This document shows positions 10,801-24,196 of a stretch of 64,000 bases of DNA, piece after piece (the first letter of the stretch is position 1; each line of letters opens with the position of its first letter). The position numbers and the translations under genes are program-made. The notes under the pieces are model-generated. The model saw only the letters and a program-made list of their open reading frames with translations, did no database searches and was not told the origin of the DNA. The stretch is taken from contig JAJKFH010001792.1 of assembly GCA_023333565.1 (NCBI GenBank), forward strand, positions 680,765-744,764, given 5' to 3'. Origin of the DNA: Puffinus mauretanicus. Taxonomy: Eukaryota; Chordata; Aves; Procellariiformes; Procellariidae.

Positions 10801-12667
10801 CTCACTGATGTCATTTTGGAATAAGGTTTTCAATGAAGCAGAAGGGACAATGCCGTCTCATGATACTCCTGAATTTCTCAGGAGTCACTGCAGATAACAG
10901 TGACCGTTTTGCTCATAGGGTCAGTCTTAAAGCCTTTTGGATGTAGTGAGAAACTCTGCTGCAACTTTAACATAAGGGCTTGGTGTCAGTCACATAAGGA
11001 GGTGGAGAATGGTTAGAAGATTTCAAATCCAGCCAAGTCCCATGGGAACAGGCAGAATCTACTGAATTACTATATACTCCTTCCACAGCGAAGATGCGCA
11101 TGGACTTTGGTTTATTATACTAAGCCAACATAGAGTTTAGGGGAGTTTTAAGCCAGGATAAAACCACATTAAATACTCTTATATCTGTGTTTATGGTTGT
11201 GATATGCCTCTCCTTTCTGTTTCATATTGGAATAAGTGAGAGCCTGGCAGTTTTATATTGTGTATGTTTGTTGTCAGTAAAAAAATATACCTGATGAGGC
11301 TCCAACAATTATGTTTACTTATCAAATGATTTGTAAAGGTAAAATTCAGGCTGGGAAAGAGGGATTCTACACATTAATGAAGACAATGCTGATTCTCACT
11401 TCAGTTCCTGCATTTGCAGTAGTTTCTTCCCTTGGTTTGCACGTTGTCTCAATGTTATTTTATCTCTACTGACATCACTGGAGCAATTCCTGATACATAT
11501 TTGTTCAGACAAAATCACAATCAGCCCTTCAAAATTCATCTAGTTGCTCTTCTTCACTAAAATTGCAAACAGGCATCAAAAATGAACTGAAGACAGTGTT
11601 TCCTGAGCTTTTTTTACCTCCTTGAAGCATTTTGTGAGAGAGGAATTTAACCCTACTCCACTTTACCAGTGAAATGAATGCTTACTGTCAGCTGTAGAGA
11701 TAGCAATACAATTGCAACCTACAGACTCACTGGTCTTAGCTACCCTGACATCAGTAAAGAAATCTGTGGTTTTACACCACTAAAAAAAAAAAAAAAAAAT
11801 CTACAGATCCTCATTTTATGTAACGTTCTTTAGCTCGGTTGAAATCAATAGGACCACGTTTATTTAGTCCCAAATGATGGTCTAACTCAGGACCCGTATC
11901 AAGCCTGATGGGGTATATACAGAAAAAATAAAAGGTAAAAAAATAAACATACATATGTATACACACACAGAGGAGTAAAGTTGCAGGAGATTAAAGATCT
12001 CAGCAAACTTCACTATTTTGCATACTAAGAGAGAGGCCAGGCATCTGAAACCCAGGAGCTCTGCCTGTCTGGATGGATACTTGCAGAGTGGTCACCCCTC
12101 TGCCCTTGGGGCTAGGAGAATTTTGCAGCAGAAGGGTGATACAATGGATGCTCTGCAGTTTCCCAGTTCTAGATTACACGCTGTGATTTGTCCCACCTAC
12201 TGCTGAGTCGCTGGGGGGTCTTGTTTAAAAGGCAGCAATAAGGTTTAGAAACAAATGTTGAAAACCTTAAGACTGCTATGCAAATGCAGTCGTACTTGTT
12301 TTAAGCATATGATGTTGTTTTGACATTCAGCCTTTCTAAACAAATGGGGTTTGTAACACCTCTTATCTGTATACCTAACAAATCAGCTTCAGTGAATAGT
12401 AAAGTTAATAAATAACTTTTCTGGGCTGCGATATAAAGTGTTTTAATCCTGGAAGTGCAAAGACATCAGAAAGTAAGAATTTCTATTGCACATCCCATAT
12501 GTTTTACAGAATGGCATCCAATCCTGTTGCCATCACCACAAGATGATTTTTTTTTTCCATTGAGAAAAATGCACCAGAAAAAGCTTTGCTGTCCTAAGAG
12601 GTTGATGTCCTTTAGGTAGAAGCTACAAGCCCTAGCAGAGACACCAAAGAGGTACATAGTCAAGTAT
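7879..12667. other. Gene-free stretch, possible regulatory DNA near 9.8-10.1 kb
   Basis: No coding gene is recognised. The open frame at 8493-8915 is A/T-driven with no domain. A GC-richer block lies at about 8880-9130 and a motif-rich block at 9839-10042. An A-run sits near 11791 and a short (CA)n-like stretch near 11950. Confidence 0.5.
9839..10042. promoter_or_regulatory. Candidate element with paired inverted GATA sites
   Basis: Two inverted GATA pairs occur about 100 bp apart: GATAA-GAA-TTATC at 9923-9935 and TTATC-TCCT-GATAA at 10029-10042. A 12-bp palindrome GATCATATGATC is at 9839-9850. Paired GATA sites in this layout can bind GATA factors. That this block is an enhancer is an inference from motif spacing only. 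Confidence 0.25.
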
Positions 12668-12672
12668 GTCAT

Positions 12673-13178
12673 TGTCGTGGTTTAACCCAGCAGGCAGCCA
12701 AACACCACGCAGCCACTCACTCACTCCCTCCCACACCCATGGGACGGGGAGAGAATCGGAAGGGTAAGAGTGAGAAAAAACTTGTGGGTTGAGATAAAGA
12801 CAGTTTAATAGGACAAAAAAGGGAAAATAATAATAATAATGATAGAATATACAAAATGAGTGATGCACAATGCAATTGCTCAACACCCGTGCTGACCGAT
12901 AACCAAGTAGTGATCGGTACTTCCTGGAACACGCCTACCATTCATATACTGAGCATGATATCACATGGTATGGAATACCCCGTTGGCCAGTTGGGTCAGC
13001 TGTCCTGGCTGTGCTCCCTCCCATCTTGTGCACCTGGCAGAGCATGGAAGGTGTCCTTGACTAGGAGGGTACTTAGCAACAACTAAAACATCAGTGTGTT
13101 ATCAACATTCTTCTCATACTAAATCCAAAACACAGCACTGGGAAGAAATTTAACTCTATCCCAGCCGAAACCAGGACA
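12673..13178 (-). repeat. Solo LTR, main ERV family
   Basis: The plus strand starts TGTCGTGGTTTAACCCAGCA and ends CCGAAACCAGGACA, and the element aligns along its length with the LTRs of the 55340-62098 provirus, with more substitutions. Flanks are GTCAT (12668-12672) and GACAT (13179-13183), a 5-bp duplication with one mismatch. No internal ERV sequence is next to it, so it is a solo LTR. The CRE position reads TGATATCA (12956-12963). Confidence 0.9.
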
Positions 13179-13364
13179 GACATGGACATGCAACTACTTT
13201 GCATTATTATACAAGATAAACAGGGCAAACACCACAAAGAGAGCTAATATAATTTTGCAGCTATAAAAGGGATTAAATCTATTAGAAGCTGGACAGTGGA
13301 ACATTGTGACCACAAACTGTGTTTCTTAAGAGGGCATAGCTATTTTTCACGTGGATACACTATA

Positions 13365-13600
13365 GAGAGTTCAAAGGAGTGCCACAAAACTGATCCATGG
13401 GTTGGAAAATAAGCTCTGCAATGTCAGTCTTAAGGAGCTCAACTTAGATTATCAAAAGGAAAGTGAAGTGGCGAGTTGATCACTGCGTAAGGTACTTAGA
13501 AATGTTTGATAGCAGGGAGCTTGTCATAACAAGATCCAATGGCTGGAAGCTGAAGTTTACTTTAAAATAAGATGGAATTTCCTAGCACTGAGAGGATATG
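13365..13600 (+). mobile_element. Old CR1 LINE fragment
   Basis: Segments in CR1 order are visible: AGAGTTCAAAGGAGTGCCAC, AAACTGATCCATGGGTTGGA, GGAGCTCAACTTAGATTATC and AACAAGATCCAATGGCTGGAAGC followed by AATTTCCTAGCACTGAGAG. This resembles ancient CR1 subfamilies, with heavy divergence and no clear 3' tail. Ends are approximate. Confidence 0.6.
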
Positions 13601-14099
13601 GCTTAGTAGCACCTAACCAGTTCAGATATACTTGGCTTTTGGATTTTTTTAAGTGTAATTGGACATCTCTTTATCTACATGTTTTGATTCATCTGTTGGA
13701 GTAATTATTTGGCCTTTTTCTGCAGCAGTGGGAGGAGGAATCCAAATGCCTCAGTTCAAGTTCCTGGAAGGAACTGACGGTGGTATGTCCTTAGCATGCT
13801 CAGGAAGCACCCAGTCTTATATTTAGACGATGTTTACAATCACATTTCATGTTTCTGAACTTTAGTCTGATGTTTATTGAGAGATAATTTTATTCGAGGG
13901 CATAACTTGGCTGTTGATGATTTGACTTCTTCTGAAATGTAAGAAGTTGTCTGCAACTGGAAATGGGATAGAAAAGAAATATTTATTTTGATGCTCATTC
14001 TCTATATATTTGCCATCTACACCAAGCTAGAGATTTCTACTGAAAGGGTAAAATTTGTTCAGCTCCTATCAGCACTTGAAGGATCTGACCTCCCTGAAG

Positions 14100-14440
14100 T
14101 TTTAGCACTTAAACTCTTCTCCCAACGCATTTTATCTTCCGCTTGTCTGTGTTGAATTTCATCTGCCATTGTGTTGCCCAATTACCTACAGTAGTTTAGT
14201 TAGGTCCATCTGGAGTTCCTACCAATCCTCTTGGGCCTGGAGTAACCTAAATAATTTTGTGTCTGTGTCATAATAACCATAAAATAATTCTGTGTCAAAA
14301 CAATTTTGTAAATTGGTGTTTTAACATTTGTCCTGAGTGCAGCTGAACAAAACCCTTTGTGTATAGCTCCAGTCTTTGCGCCTCAAGGACTCCCCTATTA
14401 TACACCTGTTCTTGACAGATTGAGGCCTAAAACAGGATAG
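14100..14440 (-). mobile_element. Possible ancient LINE (L3/CR1-like) fragment
   Basis: TTGAATTTCATCTGCCATTG, then TGTTGCCCAATTACC and GTCCATCTGGAGTTCCTACC, resembles the antisense of old LINE 3' regions (L3/CR1 group). The match is from memory of the general pattern only, so class and orientation are uncertain. Confidence 0.25.
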
Positions 14441-15820
14441 CTTAGTCACATATTAACCAGCAGGAAGAAAGTCTCTCCTTTTTATTAATGCCTGCCTACT
14501 AGTTCAGTGTTTGGAATTCAGTCCTACCTATAAATCAACATCAGAGACTACAACCCAGTGTGTTCAAGAGCTTTGTTTAAACATCAAAAGAAGAACACAG
14601 ACAAGCGCTATGATAGAAATATAACTAATCACTTGCAAATACATCTTTCCTGTCAGTAGGAGCTTAACCTTTTTGTTTAATGTTACTGGAGGAAAATGAA
14701 CTTATTTCCATTCTATCTATTTTCTTTAAAGCAATATACAGCTTCGCTATGAAAAATGATCATATTTATTCCTAATATAACACAAACCTAGCAAAATGGA
14801 TTTTAGAAGTATTCAGCTGAAGGAAGATTTATGGAATCTTGCAAATTTCAAGGCTGTACAATGATTAATAAGAACAGGAACTACTGAGATTGCTAAACAT
14901 ATTTAGCTAGCCCATCACTTGATAAAATGACAATTTATTAAGGAGGAGAAATATATCTAGGGCTTTAGCTTGTTTGTTGACTAGCAACGAACACAACATG
15001 ATTGCATGTGGCACATTGATTGGATCAATTTAACTTCATACTCTGCTCCTGGCTTTCTTAGCTCATAGGGGACTCTGCTAGGATTTAGCCATAGTGTGCA
15101 GAAAATCCTAGAATCTATAGACCATTCCCTTTAATTTGAATGCTGCAGATTATGAATGAAAGATTGGTCACGTATAGGATTTAAGACTTCAAAGGAAAGG
15201 AAAATAAAGAGAGACACAGAGGGGAAAAATACAAACAATGAGCCCCTGTGAGAAAGAAGTGGAAATGCAACCTCCTACAAGATGTGGGGTTGGGTTCGAT
15301 AGAGCTCCCGAATCTGATTTTCCACGTACACAAACTCCACTGAACTCAGTGTCATTACTCCTCATTTACATATTGGGAAGGGAAAGCAGAATCAAGCCTG
15401 TTTTTTCTACTGTAGCATAGTTCATTGCCAGCAAATACAATAAAGGTCACTACGTTCCTGGTTTGCTTTCATCTTTTGGGCTTGATGCTGTTTCAGTCAA
15501 TACAAGTTTGTCATTGATCAGCAGCACGTGCTTTGTCAGCAGGATCAGGACCTCTGTATCCGTTGTAATCTGTTTCGTAGATAATAAAAAACACTCCTCC
15601 CAAAGGTGGGGTTCGTAATGCAAAAAACGCAAAAAAAAGTAGAAGTACATTGGATATAGGACCTTCCTTCAGATGATACAAGTTTTCTAAGCTCTGTGCA
15701 GGAGCAAATCCTCAGCTGGAGTTGGCCAGCTCCAACGGATTCAGCCCCAGTTGAAAAATCTCTGGCTGAATTTCATGTGTCCAGCATTGCCCAGCGGGGT
15801 GACCCATAGGTCTTACCATA

Positions 15821-16406
15821 TGTTGTTGTTTAACCCCGCTAGGGAGCTAAGCCCCACACATCCGCTCGTTCACTCCCCTTCAGTGAGGAAGGGGAGAGAA
15901 TCACAAGACTAAAAATGAGAAAACCTGTGGGTTGAGATAAAGACAGTTTAACAGGTAAAGCAAAAGCCACGCACGCAAGCAAAACAAACCAAGGAATTCA
16001 TTCACTGCTTCCCATCAGCAGGCAGGTGTTCAGCCATCTCCAGGAAAGCAGGGCTCCATCACGTGTAACGGTGACTTGGGAAGATAAACGCCATCACTCC
16101 AAACGTCTCCACTTCCTCCTTCTTCCCCCAGCTTTTATTCCTGAGCATGATGTCATATGGTATGGGATGTCCCTTTGGTCAGTTGGGGTCAGCTGTCCCG
16201 ACTGTGTCCCCTCCCCACTCCTTGTGCCCCCCCAGCCTACTCACTGGTGGGGTGGGGTGAGAAGCAGAAAGGGCCTTGACTCTGTGTAAGCACTGCTCGG
16301 CAATCTAAAACACCGGTGTTTTCATCATAAATCCAAAACAACACTATACAAGCTACTATGAATAAAATTAACTCTATCCCAGTCAAAACCAGTCAAAACC
16401 AGTACA
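15821..16406 (-). repeat. Solo LTR, second ERV family, minus orientation
   Basis: Plus-strand ends are TGTTGTTGTTTAACCCC and AAAACCAGTACA. The flanks are CCATA on both sides (15816-15820 and 16407-16411), a perfect 5-bp target duplication. The internal sequence is the reverse complement of the same family as the 2870-3437 LTR, including the AACAGGTAAAGCAAAAGCC, GGCAGGTGTTCAGCCATCTC and GAGCATGATGTCATATGG blocks. An AAAACCAGTC unit is doubled just before the right end. The CRE position is TGATGTCA (16148-16155). Confidence 0.92.
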
Positions 16407-18074
16407 CCATATCCATTATGCTCAGATGCAGATATACGGCAAACAGCCTTGCGTTTCTGTCATGGGTGTCACCACACACGATGGAGCTGCCGCCAGCCTC
16501 CTTCTGACACATGCATTTAGCATTTGTTCCTTTCCTCCATCTCATTTCTGTAATGGCCTCGGTAGATGTTTTCTCCTGTCCCTCAGGGACATTGTGTCAC
16601 TCAGTTTGGTTTTCTCACTTCAACCTCACTACAAGTCAAGAGCATTGGCTCATCTTTAGAGGCCTTTACATCACCTGGAGAGGACAGGTAGCCCAACTGC
16701 CTACAGCAGAAACCCCAAGAACTCAAGAGAGGTGACTAGGTAACTTCAGAGAGTGATACACAACTAAATTAAGCAACAGCCATGTTCCTAAGTTGGGTGT
16801 TGCAAATTGGTTTATGTTGTCCACCCTTCAAGTCTTTCTTTTTCAGATTTTGTTCTTTCTATCCTTTCTATCCTTTCCTATATTTTTTGCTCCCTTAATA
16901 CAGTAGCAGAGAGGTCTCTTCTACCTTTCAGTCACTAGTTGCTGCCTCTTCATATCCTTCCAGCTCCACTCCACTCTGCATCTCAAAAATGAGCTGAAAA
17001 CCAAAATTATATGCTTTTCTGGGCCTAGATTTCCAAATTTGATTTTTCAAGTATTTTGTTCTAGTAACTATTTACTCACCCTAATCCTATAGACCACTTC
17101 AGGCTGCAGTTTAAATGAAAGCTGCCCTGCCTTGAATTGCCTCTGTCATAATGTAAGCTACCGTTCTTTCATTTCCTGGAGTGCTAATGGTAAAAGTACA
17201 GCACTAGTGAGCATCACAGGCTGTACAATACATTATAAATAAAGGTACATGCACTACAGTATTCAAGATAAAAGGTATTAAAGTTACTGTAGGAGTATTG
17301 TAAAATTTAGTGCTGTGTAGAATATGCTAGTAGTTTCTAAAACAGCAGTCAGATTCTCACTAGGCACAAAACCAAAGCAAATTCAGGAAAGAAACTGTCA
17401 ATAGCACAAGCCCTAGAAATCTTCAAAAGCTTCAGGCCTGATCTATTTGCCCTTATTCAGAATTTTTTTTTTTCATGATCTGTTCTATTGAAATCATGAT
17501 GTGGAAAAAAGTATTGTGCAATGTGGAACAAGTCAGTACCTGCAAACTCTTTGAAAAGAGCTCTTGCCAAAACCATGCAGCTTAACACCCAGCCAGGTTA
17601 AATAATGCTCACATAAACATACACCCTTCTTGGACTATGAGCTCTCTTGCATTTTTGGTTCTGGTTTGGTACAGTGCCTATCACTCCAGCATTCTGGGGA
17701 GGATGGATTTCCAAGCCACCACACAAAATCAGAGTTGAGATAGGGAAACGCCATTGATATGAGCAATAACACAGCCTATAATATCATGTCCCTATTCCTT
17801 TCTGTGGCCTTACATCACCCTGTTCAATCTCAGCATGAAGATGTGTGCCTAAAGCAGCCAAGATGCTTATGCAGTATCTGAGACAGTATTTACATCGCTT
17901 AGCCTCAAAAGTCAGAGGAAAGAAAGAGGTTTTGGTGTCACATAGCCGTATAACTGTGGTGATTTTACATCCAAAAAGCTAACATGAGACGTTCAAACTT
18001 ATTCTGGATCTGCCCGCCATGTAGAGTGGCCTCATCCAAAATGTCTGTTAGGAAAAGTTTCTGGTCTGTGCTGG

Positions 18075-18095
18075 CTCCCAGGCTGCGCCTGGGAG
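18075..18095. repeat. Perfect short inverted repeat
   Basis: CTCCCAGGC, a 3-base spacer TGC, then GCCTGGGAG form a perfect 9-bp stem. No T-run follows, so it is not a typical Pol III or bacterial-type terminator. Function is unknown. Confidence 0.6.
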
Positions 18096-20546
18096 AGAGT
18101 TTCTGAGAGGCTGCTGGTCTCCAAAGCCTGGAGGGACAGCTCTGAAAGGCGGAGAACGAACAATAGCCATCCACTGCAAGGGAAAGCTCCTGAGCATGGT
18201 TTAATTTAGGAGAGAAGACAAAGTGTTTCCATTGTGCTTAAAAAAAGATAACACAGGACAACCTGACAGACCAGGGTAAGTTGCTTTGGTTTGGTCACAC
18301 TTGGTCAGTACAGATGTTATAGTCCATATTATGATACTTATTATGTCCAGGATCTTCCTCTCCAAAACTGCTGCTGTCTGGGCTAAGCCATCACAGAGCT
18401 TATCAAAGAGTGGCTATGCCTGTACAGATAGCCTGACACGACTTCAGTCTCCAAAAATCCCCTCATTTACTCCCTGGAGTCTAAACCCATGGTGGTTAAT
18501 TTTCCAGAGCCAGAATTCTTGAATTTGTGTTCTGTAGAAGTGTTGCAGACTCTCTACTTTTCTTTTCATAAGGCCTTTATGTTTTAAAATGCTCTGGATA
18601 TATTTGATCTTGTCTATTTTTTAAATGACTTGTCAACAGTTTCCTAAGGAGATAAAAAAAGGGCTAAGGGAAAGCAGATTTTTAATGCTAGAATACCACC
18701 TGCCTTCTCTGCTGGATTAAGGTACCATAAGACATAAAAATTTAGAATCCTGTCACAATGTCAAGAAAGATCTTGAGCTTATTTTCTTTAAGGCCTTTGT
18801 GCATTTAGACAGCCATTGTGGATGATAGCAAGTCTTGACTTAACTTGCAATGTAGGCATATGTGTTCGATATGGACAGTTTATCTGCAGAGGTCTAGGAA
18901 AAGCATTTAATCTTTACTGGCTCCCAATGTTCACAGTTGTCATGATAAACCCTCATGAATGCTAATGTCTCTTTTAAAACCGAGTCCTGATTGGAAAAAG
19001 ACTGGGAGGATTTTTGGAACAAGCATTTAACAGGCATGGAAAGATACTACTCTCGGCTTTTAATATTTTCTGTGAAAGTAAGAGTTGTTGAAGCACTCCC
19101 TGCGCAAAGGAGCCCATCCAGCTCCATCTCTCCAGGGAGGTGCTCCTGGATGCTCGGGATTGCAAACACCATGATGGCAGTGGGAAGGTCTCACTGAAGG
19201 ACAAAATCTCCTGCACCTTGCAGAAAAACAAAATCACCTCCCACCACCCCTCTCCTTGGCTACAGTTACACTTCCATGAGTGCTGCTGAAACATATTAAA
19301 AGCAACAAATTAAAAGATGTTTTAGACCAGGTTTCGGTGTCTAGGAGGAAAGGGAAAAACCCCCTCCAGCACTCAGAGGCTAAAATAAGAGGACCACCAG
19401 TGCAGGGTACTGCGGGAAAAATATCAAAATAGAAAACCTCGTTACATGTGCTGCTTTTTACAGCAGACAACAAAGTCCAGTTTTGGAGGGTTTTGCTTCC
19501 AACCAACATACTTTGTTGGTCTCTGATGCTGAGGTCCACAGCATTAGTAACAGGAACAAAGCATTAGCTTTTTGGATTGTCATTCATGTGACTTCATAGA
19601 ATTTGATTCTGCTTAAATAGCAAGAATTGCTGATCACTATCTAGACCCTCATATCTCATTCTTTAACTCTAAATTTCCTTCAAATTACTTGAAATTTGCT
19701 GTTTGCTCTACAGTACTCTGCATTCACCCTGTCATGTTTCCTACACGCCATTAAATCTTCAGGCCTGTAGATGTATTATTCATATGCTCATTGCTTCCAA
19801 ACACATAAAATCAGATATTGCTCAGCTGGGCCCCAATCCTGCAAAAATATGTGCATGTGTTATTCTCAGCACCTGAACAGTGTGAAAAAAGTGAAGAGAG
19901 TCCTTAGTCTTAAATTGTGCATACCTGCCTGTAGGATCATGGCTCCTATCAGTAAGAGCTGAAATAGCAAAGTATCTTGGGCTAATTTATTGCTTCTTTA
20001 TTATTCCCTTTAAAAATATAAGTTGATTTTAAAATAAAACATCCCTCTGAAATGAAAAGTTCAAACATTTAACTTGAAAAAGAAAAGTCTATGCCAAGTG
20101 ATTTAATGTTTCCTTTTTTCTAATGCTTTATTTCAATCAAACTCTTAAAAAAAATGTGGTTGAATTTGCATGTAGTTTTGTTCCTTCCAGGAATATACAG
20201 AGTTGATTAGTTCCTGCCTCTAAACAGTTCAGGTACAAACTTGCATGAAACCCAGGGATTTCTAATGCAAAAATAAACACAAGAGAAGGGCATAAATAGA
20301 ACAAGACCCCAAAATAGTGGGGTCCAATGTTATATAAGATCCCCCAGGGTATCCAGGTCATCTAGAAGGATGACCAGGTATAACACAGTTACAGGTGACC
20401 CATTCTCTTCTGGAGTACCAGGTCAGCAGTCGACATTTCAAGGAGCAGCGAACACCGTGAATTGTGTCCAGCAGATCCACGTGACCATACCTATATTAGG
20501 TAACTAACACACAATCCTCAGCTTGCAGAGCAAGATCTGGTCATGA

Positions 20547-20620
20547 GATCATAGAATCATAGAATCATAGAATAGAATCATTCAGGTTGGAAAAGACCTT
20601 TAAGATCCTTGAGTCCCTGT
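20547..20620 (-). mobile_element. CR1 LINE 3' end, minus orientation
   Basis: The tail repeats ATAGAATC three times and is followed by CATTCAGGTTGGAAAAGACC and TTTAAGATCCTTGAGTCC. In reverse complement this is the standard avian CR1 end, with GATTCTAT repeats at the terminus. It is strongly 5'-truncated. Confidence 0.9.
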
Positions 20621-23600
20621 AGATGGGGACGTTAGGTCACCTTCTGGGAAGTGGTCATGATATGTCATTTGGTGAAGGTGAAGGTTTCCTTTAAGTTGTA
20701 CCCTCTGACTGCTTGACACCATTGTCTCTCTCCACCCCATACACCAGTTTCTACTGGTGTTGGCTAAAAAGACATGCCTACCGCTTGTAACAAGCAAGGG
20801 AGGTCACAGAGTGGAAGAAGGAAGCAGCTAAAATGACTGTGAGCCTGTGCAAACGGTGCAACCTGAGGTATAATAATACACGACTGAATAAATACAGAAC
20901 ATTCCTAAAGCATGAGACATGATGGGTCTGAGCATGTGCTGATCCTCAAATCTGGGGAGAAATGTTGAGACTCCAGATCTTGGATAACCTTCAACACCAG
21001 TAAAGAAAAAAGAAATATACATGTATACATGTACTGTGCCTCAATTTTAACAATGAGAAGAGAAAATTCTACTCTTTTATTTATGTCCTTGGAGTTTTTT
21101 GATAAAGAGTTGAGGAGCTGTTAGCTAAACGTGCTTTCCAATGACCTGCAGTAAGCAAAGCTCCAGTTGAAAGTCCTACGCTTAGACACTGATCAGATTA
21201 ATAAACTGCAACATGCAAGCTGGAGCCCTTCGAGTGCAGACAATATGTCTAGAGGCACGTACCACTTGAACAATATGTGCCTGTGCATAAATACACCATC
21301 CACTTCTGTCTCGCCATCGGGCAATTGCCCGTCCATTGAGAACAGGGCAGTCTCTGCCACTCCAATTACCTCCTTCCCCTGTAGTCGCTATAGTTGTGAT
21401 AGACACTTGAACTAAGGCAATGTTTTTATATGAATCTGAGCTGCTGGTACAGAGGCCTTTGGGAAATAATCAATTACCATATTAGAATAGTGTGTGGTGC
21501 TGATGGATACCTTTGCTGACAAAAACCCTGCTCTCACAAGATGCTCAGCACTGGTCCCTCACTTTGCCTTTCACATCTTTCAGGACAGGGCATCTTGATG
21601 CAAATAGACTGAGCAGAGTCTTCAGCTGATCTGGCCTTCAGTGCAAATATCTTAATTTAAAGCAGCAATAGCAGGATTTGGCATCAGGACCTTAATGGAG
21701 TTATTTCAGAAATGAATTGGGCCCAACATGCTTTGATAGGCTTTATTGTAAGGAAAACTGTGTAATTGCTTATAAGCAATTTACTAAGTATCCTTTTACA
21801 CAGATGTAGCCATTATTACTGTTTTGTTTTAATTGCCGATGATTCTCTTATTTGCGTTTCTTTAGCTGAACACACTGATTGGAATACAAGGGCACTCTTG
21901 TGAGGCTTTTGAAACAAAATCCGGAGTGGAGCAACAACAGCTCAGCCCTAAGCCTTTCCCCATTAGTGATAATAAACAATAGCTAATCCTTAGCAACACT
22001 AAAGGACACTTTAGTTTGCAGACTGTCATATCCTGTACATGTGTTCTCCAAGAAAAAGAGAGGGGGATATTAATACAGTGCATCTCCTCCTAGTGGCAAC
22101 ACAAGGGAAATCACAAATTCACTCGGTTGTACCACTGTGACAGAATGTCATTTCAATTGCCTTATTAGCCATATGAAAAAATATATCACAACAGTGAGAA
22201 AACTTCTCAGTTATCTATATCTTACCCCTAAGGCTATTGTCATGAGCCAGTGGCATACTAAGGAAAGAGTACTAATTCAGTTGTCAGCTGCCTTACCTAT
22301 TAAACAGGAGGAAAAATACCAGCAACAAAATTGAAACAAGGAATAAGGATAAGAGAAAGGTCTGGATACCCTTGTCCACTTGATTTCTTAAATTAAATAA
22401 ATACAATTGCTTGTCCTGTTTTCCCTGTCACATAACATTGTACTGGGAGTATCGTGCTGTCTTCTAATTGAGTGTTTACTCTGCTTAAAATGCTACATGG
22501 GTTGCACTTTAAAAACGTAAGTGCTGGAATATTATACTCCAAGTTCATGACCTGCATTGTAAACCATAAGAGGATGAGCAATGATCTGCTAAACCAAAAC
22601 ATGTTCAGTGGCTGGAAAGAGCAGGCTCACCACTAAGGATTAAGGAAACCTATTGGTTTCTCTACAGATGGTCTGGGTGGTTTGATTAACCATAGTCAAA
22701 TTCTTCATAGCAGGAGGTGGACTGTCTCCAGGTGTTTGTTCCACAGAGATCAGAGAGTTTTATGAGACAAAAAAGCGATGACATGGTTCTCCGTGTCTCT
22801 GCTCTTTGCATAGCCATTCAAAGCTGTGGGCACTGAAGACGATGTTCAGTTTCCGTAATTCAGTGTTATTTGGGGGGACTCTGCTCTTTGATAAGTACAC
22901 AGATCTCCTGTAACTCCTATGTCAGGCCAGCCCACCCTGTGCGTGTATCTCAGGATATCTCAAATGTCACTACATGCCTGTCTTTAGCCAACTGAAACCT
23001 ACCATAAGAACTGAGTGTATAAAGAAATTTGTTAACATTTGTGACCGGTAGTGTTTTATTCCGACTTTGGAGCACTGTGCTGGGGTCTGGAGTGGTGGTG
23101 AAGCATGTGTAAATCTCAAAAGCGTTCTTTTCAGAAGACATAATTTTTTTCCTCATGATTTTGGTGGCTGATATTAGTTGGTGAGACATTTCGGAAGGGT
23201 TCAGTTTAAGACTGAGACACCAAGTGTGCAATGCAGCTGCCGAGCCAAGATCACCTACAGCTATCGGAAATGCCTTAGAATATCCCTCCTTGCCTTGAGT
23301 CACATCTCCAGAAGGACTCAGGTATACTGTATGTCTCACGGTCCATATGCTTAGGCAGCTGAGTCACATGCTGTTTCCCTGTCTTCTTCTCCGAGTCCAC
23401 TTTACCATTACCTTTACTGTATTTTGTCGTTTGTACTTACGCAAAGTGTATGTGCAATTCCACGCCTTTGTTTTGTTGGGATCTTACAGGGGTAAGTGAC
23501 TACACAAATTAAAGGGAAATAGGCCTTTCAGAAGATAGAAAATGGTCATTTCATGTGTACAGGAAAAGAGTGAAAGTATTTCTAGCAGTGCAAGCAGGAT

Positions 23601-23948
23601 TTCTATTTTTGCCCCTGTACCAACTGATTACAAAAAGTGCAGTTTAAGTAATGGAGGATGATAACTAGGGGAGGAAGATGTTCCAGTGTAGGTTGATGAG
23701 TCTGTAACCACCAGACCACTGGTTTAATTAGAGTTCAGCTATGGAAAGAAGTTACTATGGAGGGGATATTATTTTCAGGTAAAAGCAAGGGACACGATTT
23801 CATTCTTGGCCATATCCACATCAGCACAGCATTACTTCCAAATCATCCACACTGCTTTTCAGTAGCATTCATCACCTTCACTCCTTCTGGTACACCTGTA
23901 TTGCTTCCAGCTCCACAGCTGATGACAAGGGACCCAGACTTTTAGCAA

Positions 23949-24196
23949 TACCCAGTGACAGGACAAGAGGCAATGGTCACAAATTAAAACACATGAAAAT
24001 ACTTTTTCTTCTGTAAGGGCAGTCAAACACTGGCATGGGTTGTCCAGAGAGGTTATGGAGTATCCATCCTTGGAGATATTCAAACCATCTGGACATGGTC
24101 CTGGGTCATCTGCTCTAGGTGGCCCTGCTTAAGCAGGATGGTTAGACAGAATGACTTCCAGAGGTCCCTTCCAGTCTCACCATCTGTGATTCTGTG
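23949..24196 (+). mobile_element. CR1 LINE 3' fragment
   Basis: CCCAGTGACAGGACAAGAGG, CAATGGTCACAAATTAAAAC, CACTGGCATGGGTTGTCCAG, GGAGATATTCAAACCATCTG and CTTCCAGAGGTCCCTTCCAG appear in CR1 order, ending TGTGATTCTGTG. The 5' end is truncated as usual. Confidence 0.88.

Larger units (their letters stand above)
13184..15815. other. Gene-free stretch with old LINE fragments
   Basis: No gene is recognised. An old CR1 copy lies at about 13365-13600 and a possible older LINE-like segment at about 14100-14440. The remainder is A/T-rich unique sequence. Confidence 0.5.

Noticed and set aside
22950..23339. 129-codon minus-strand open frame
   Set aside because: No recognisable family and no supporting signals; length is within chance for a 64-kb window.
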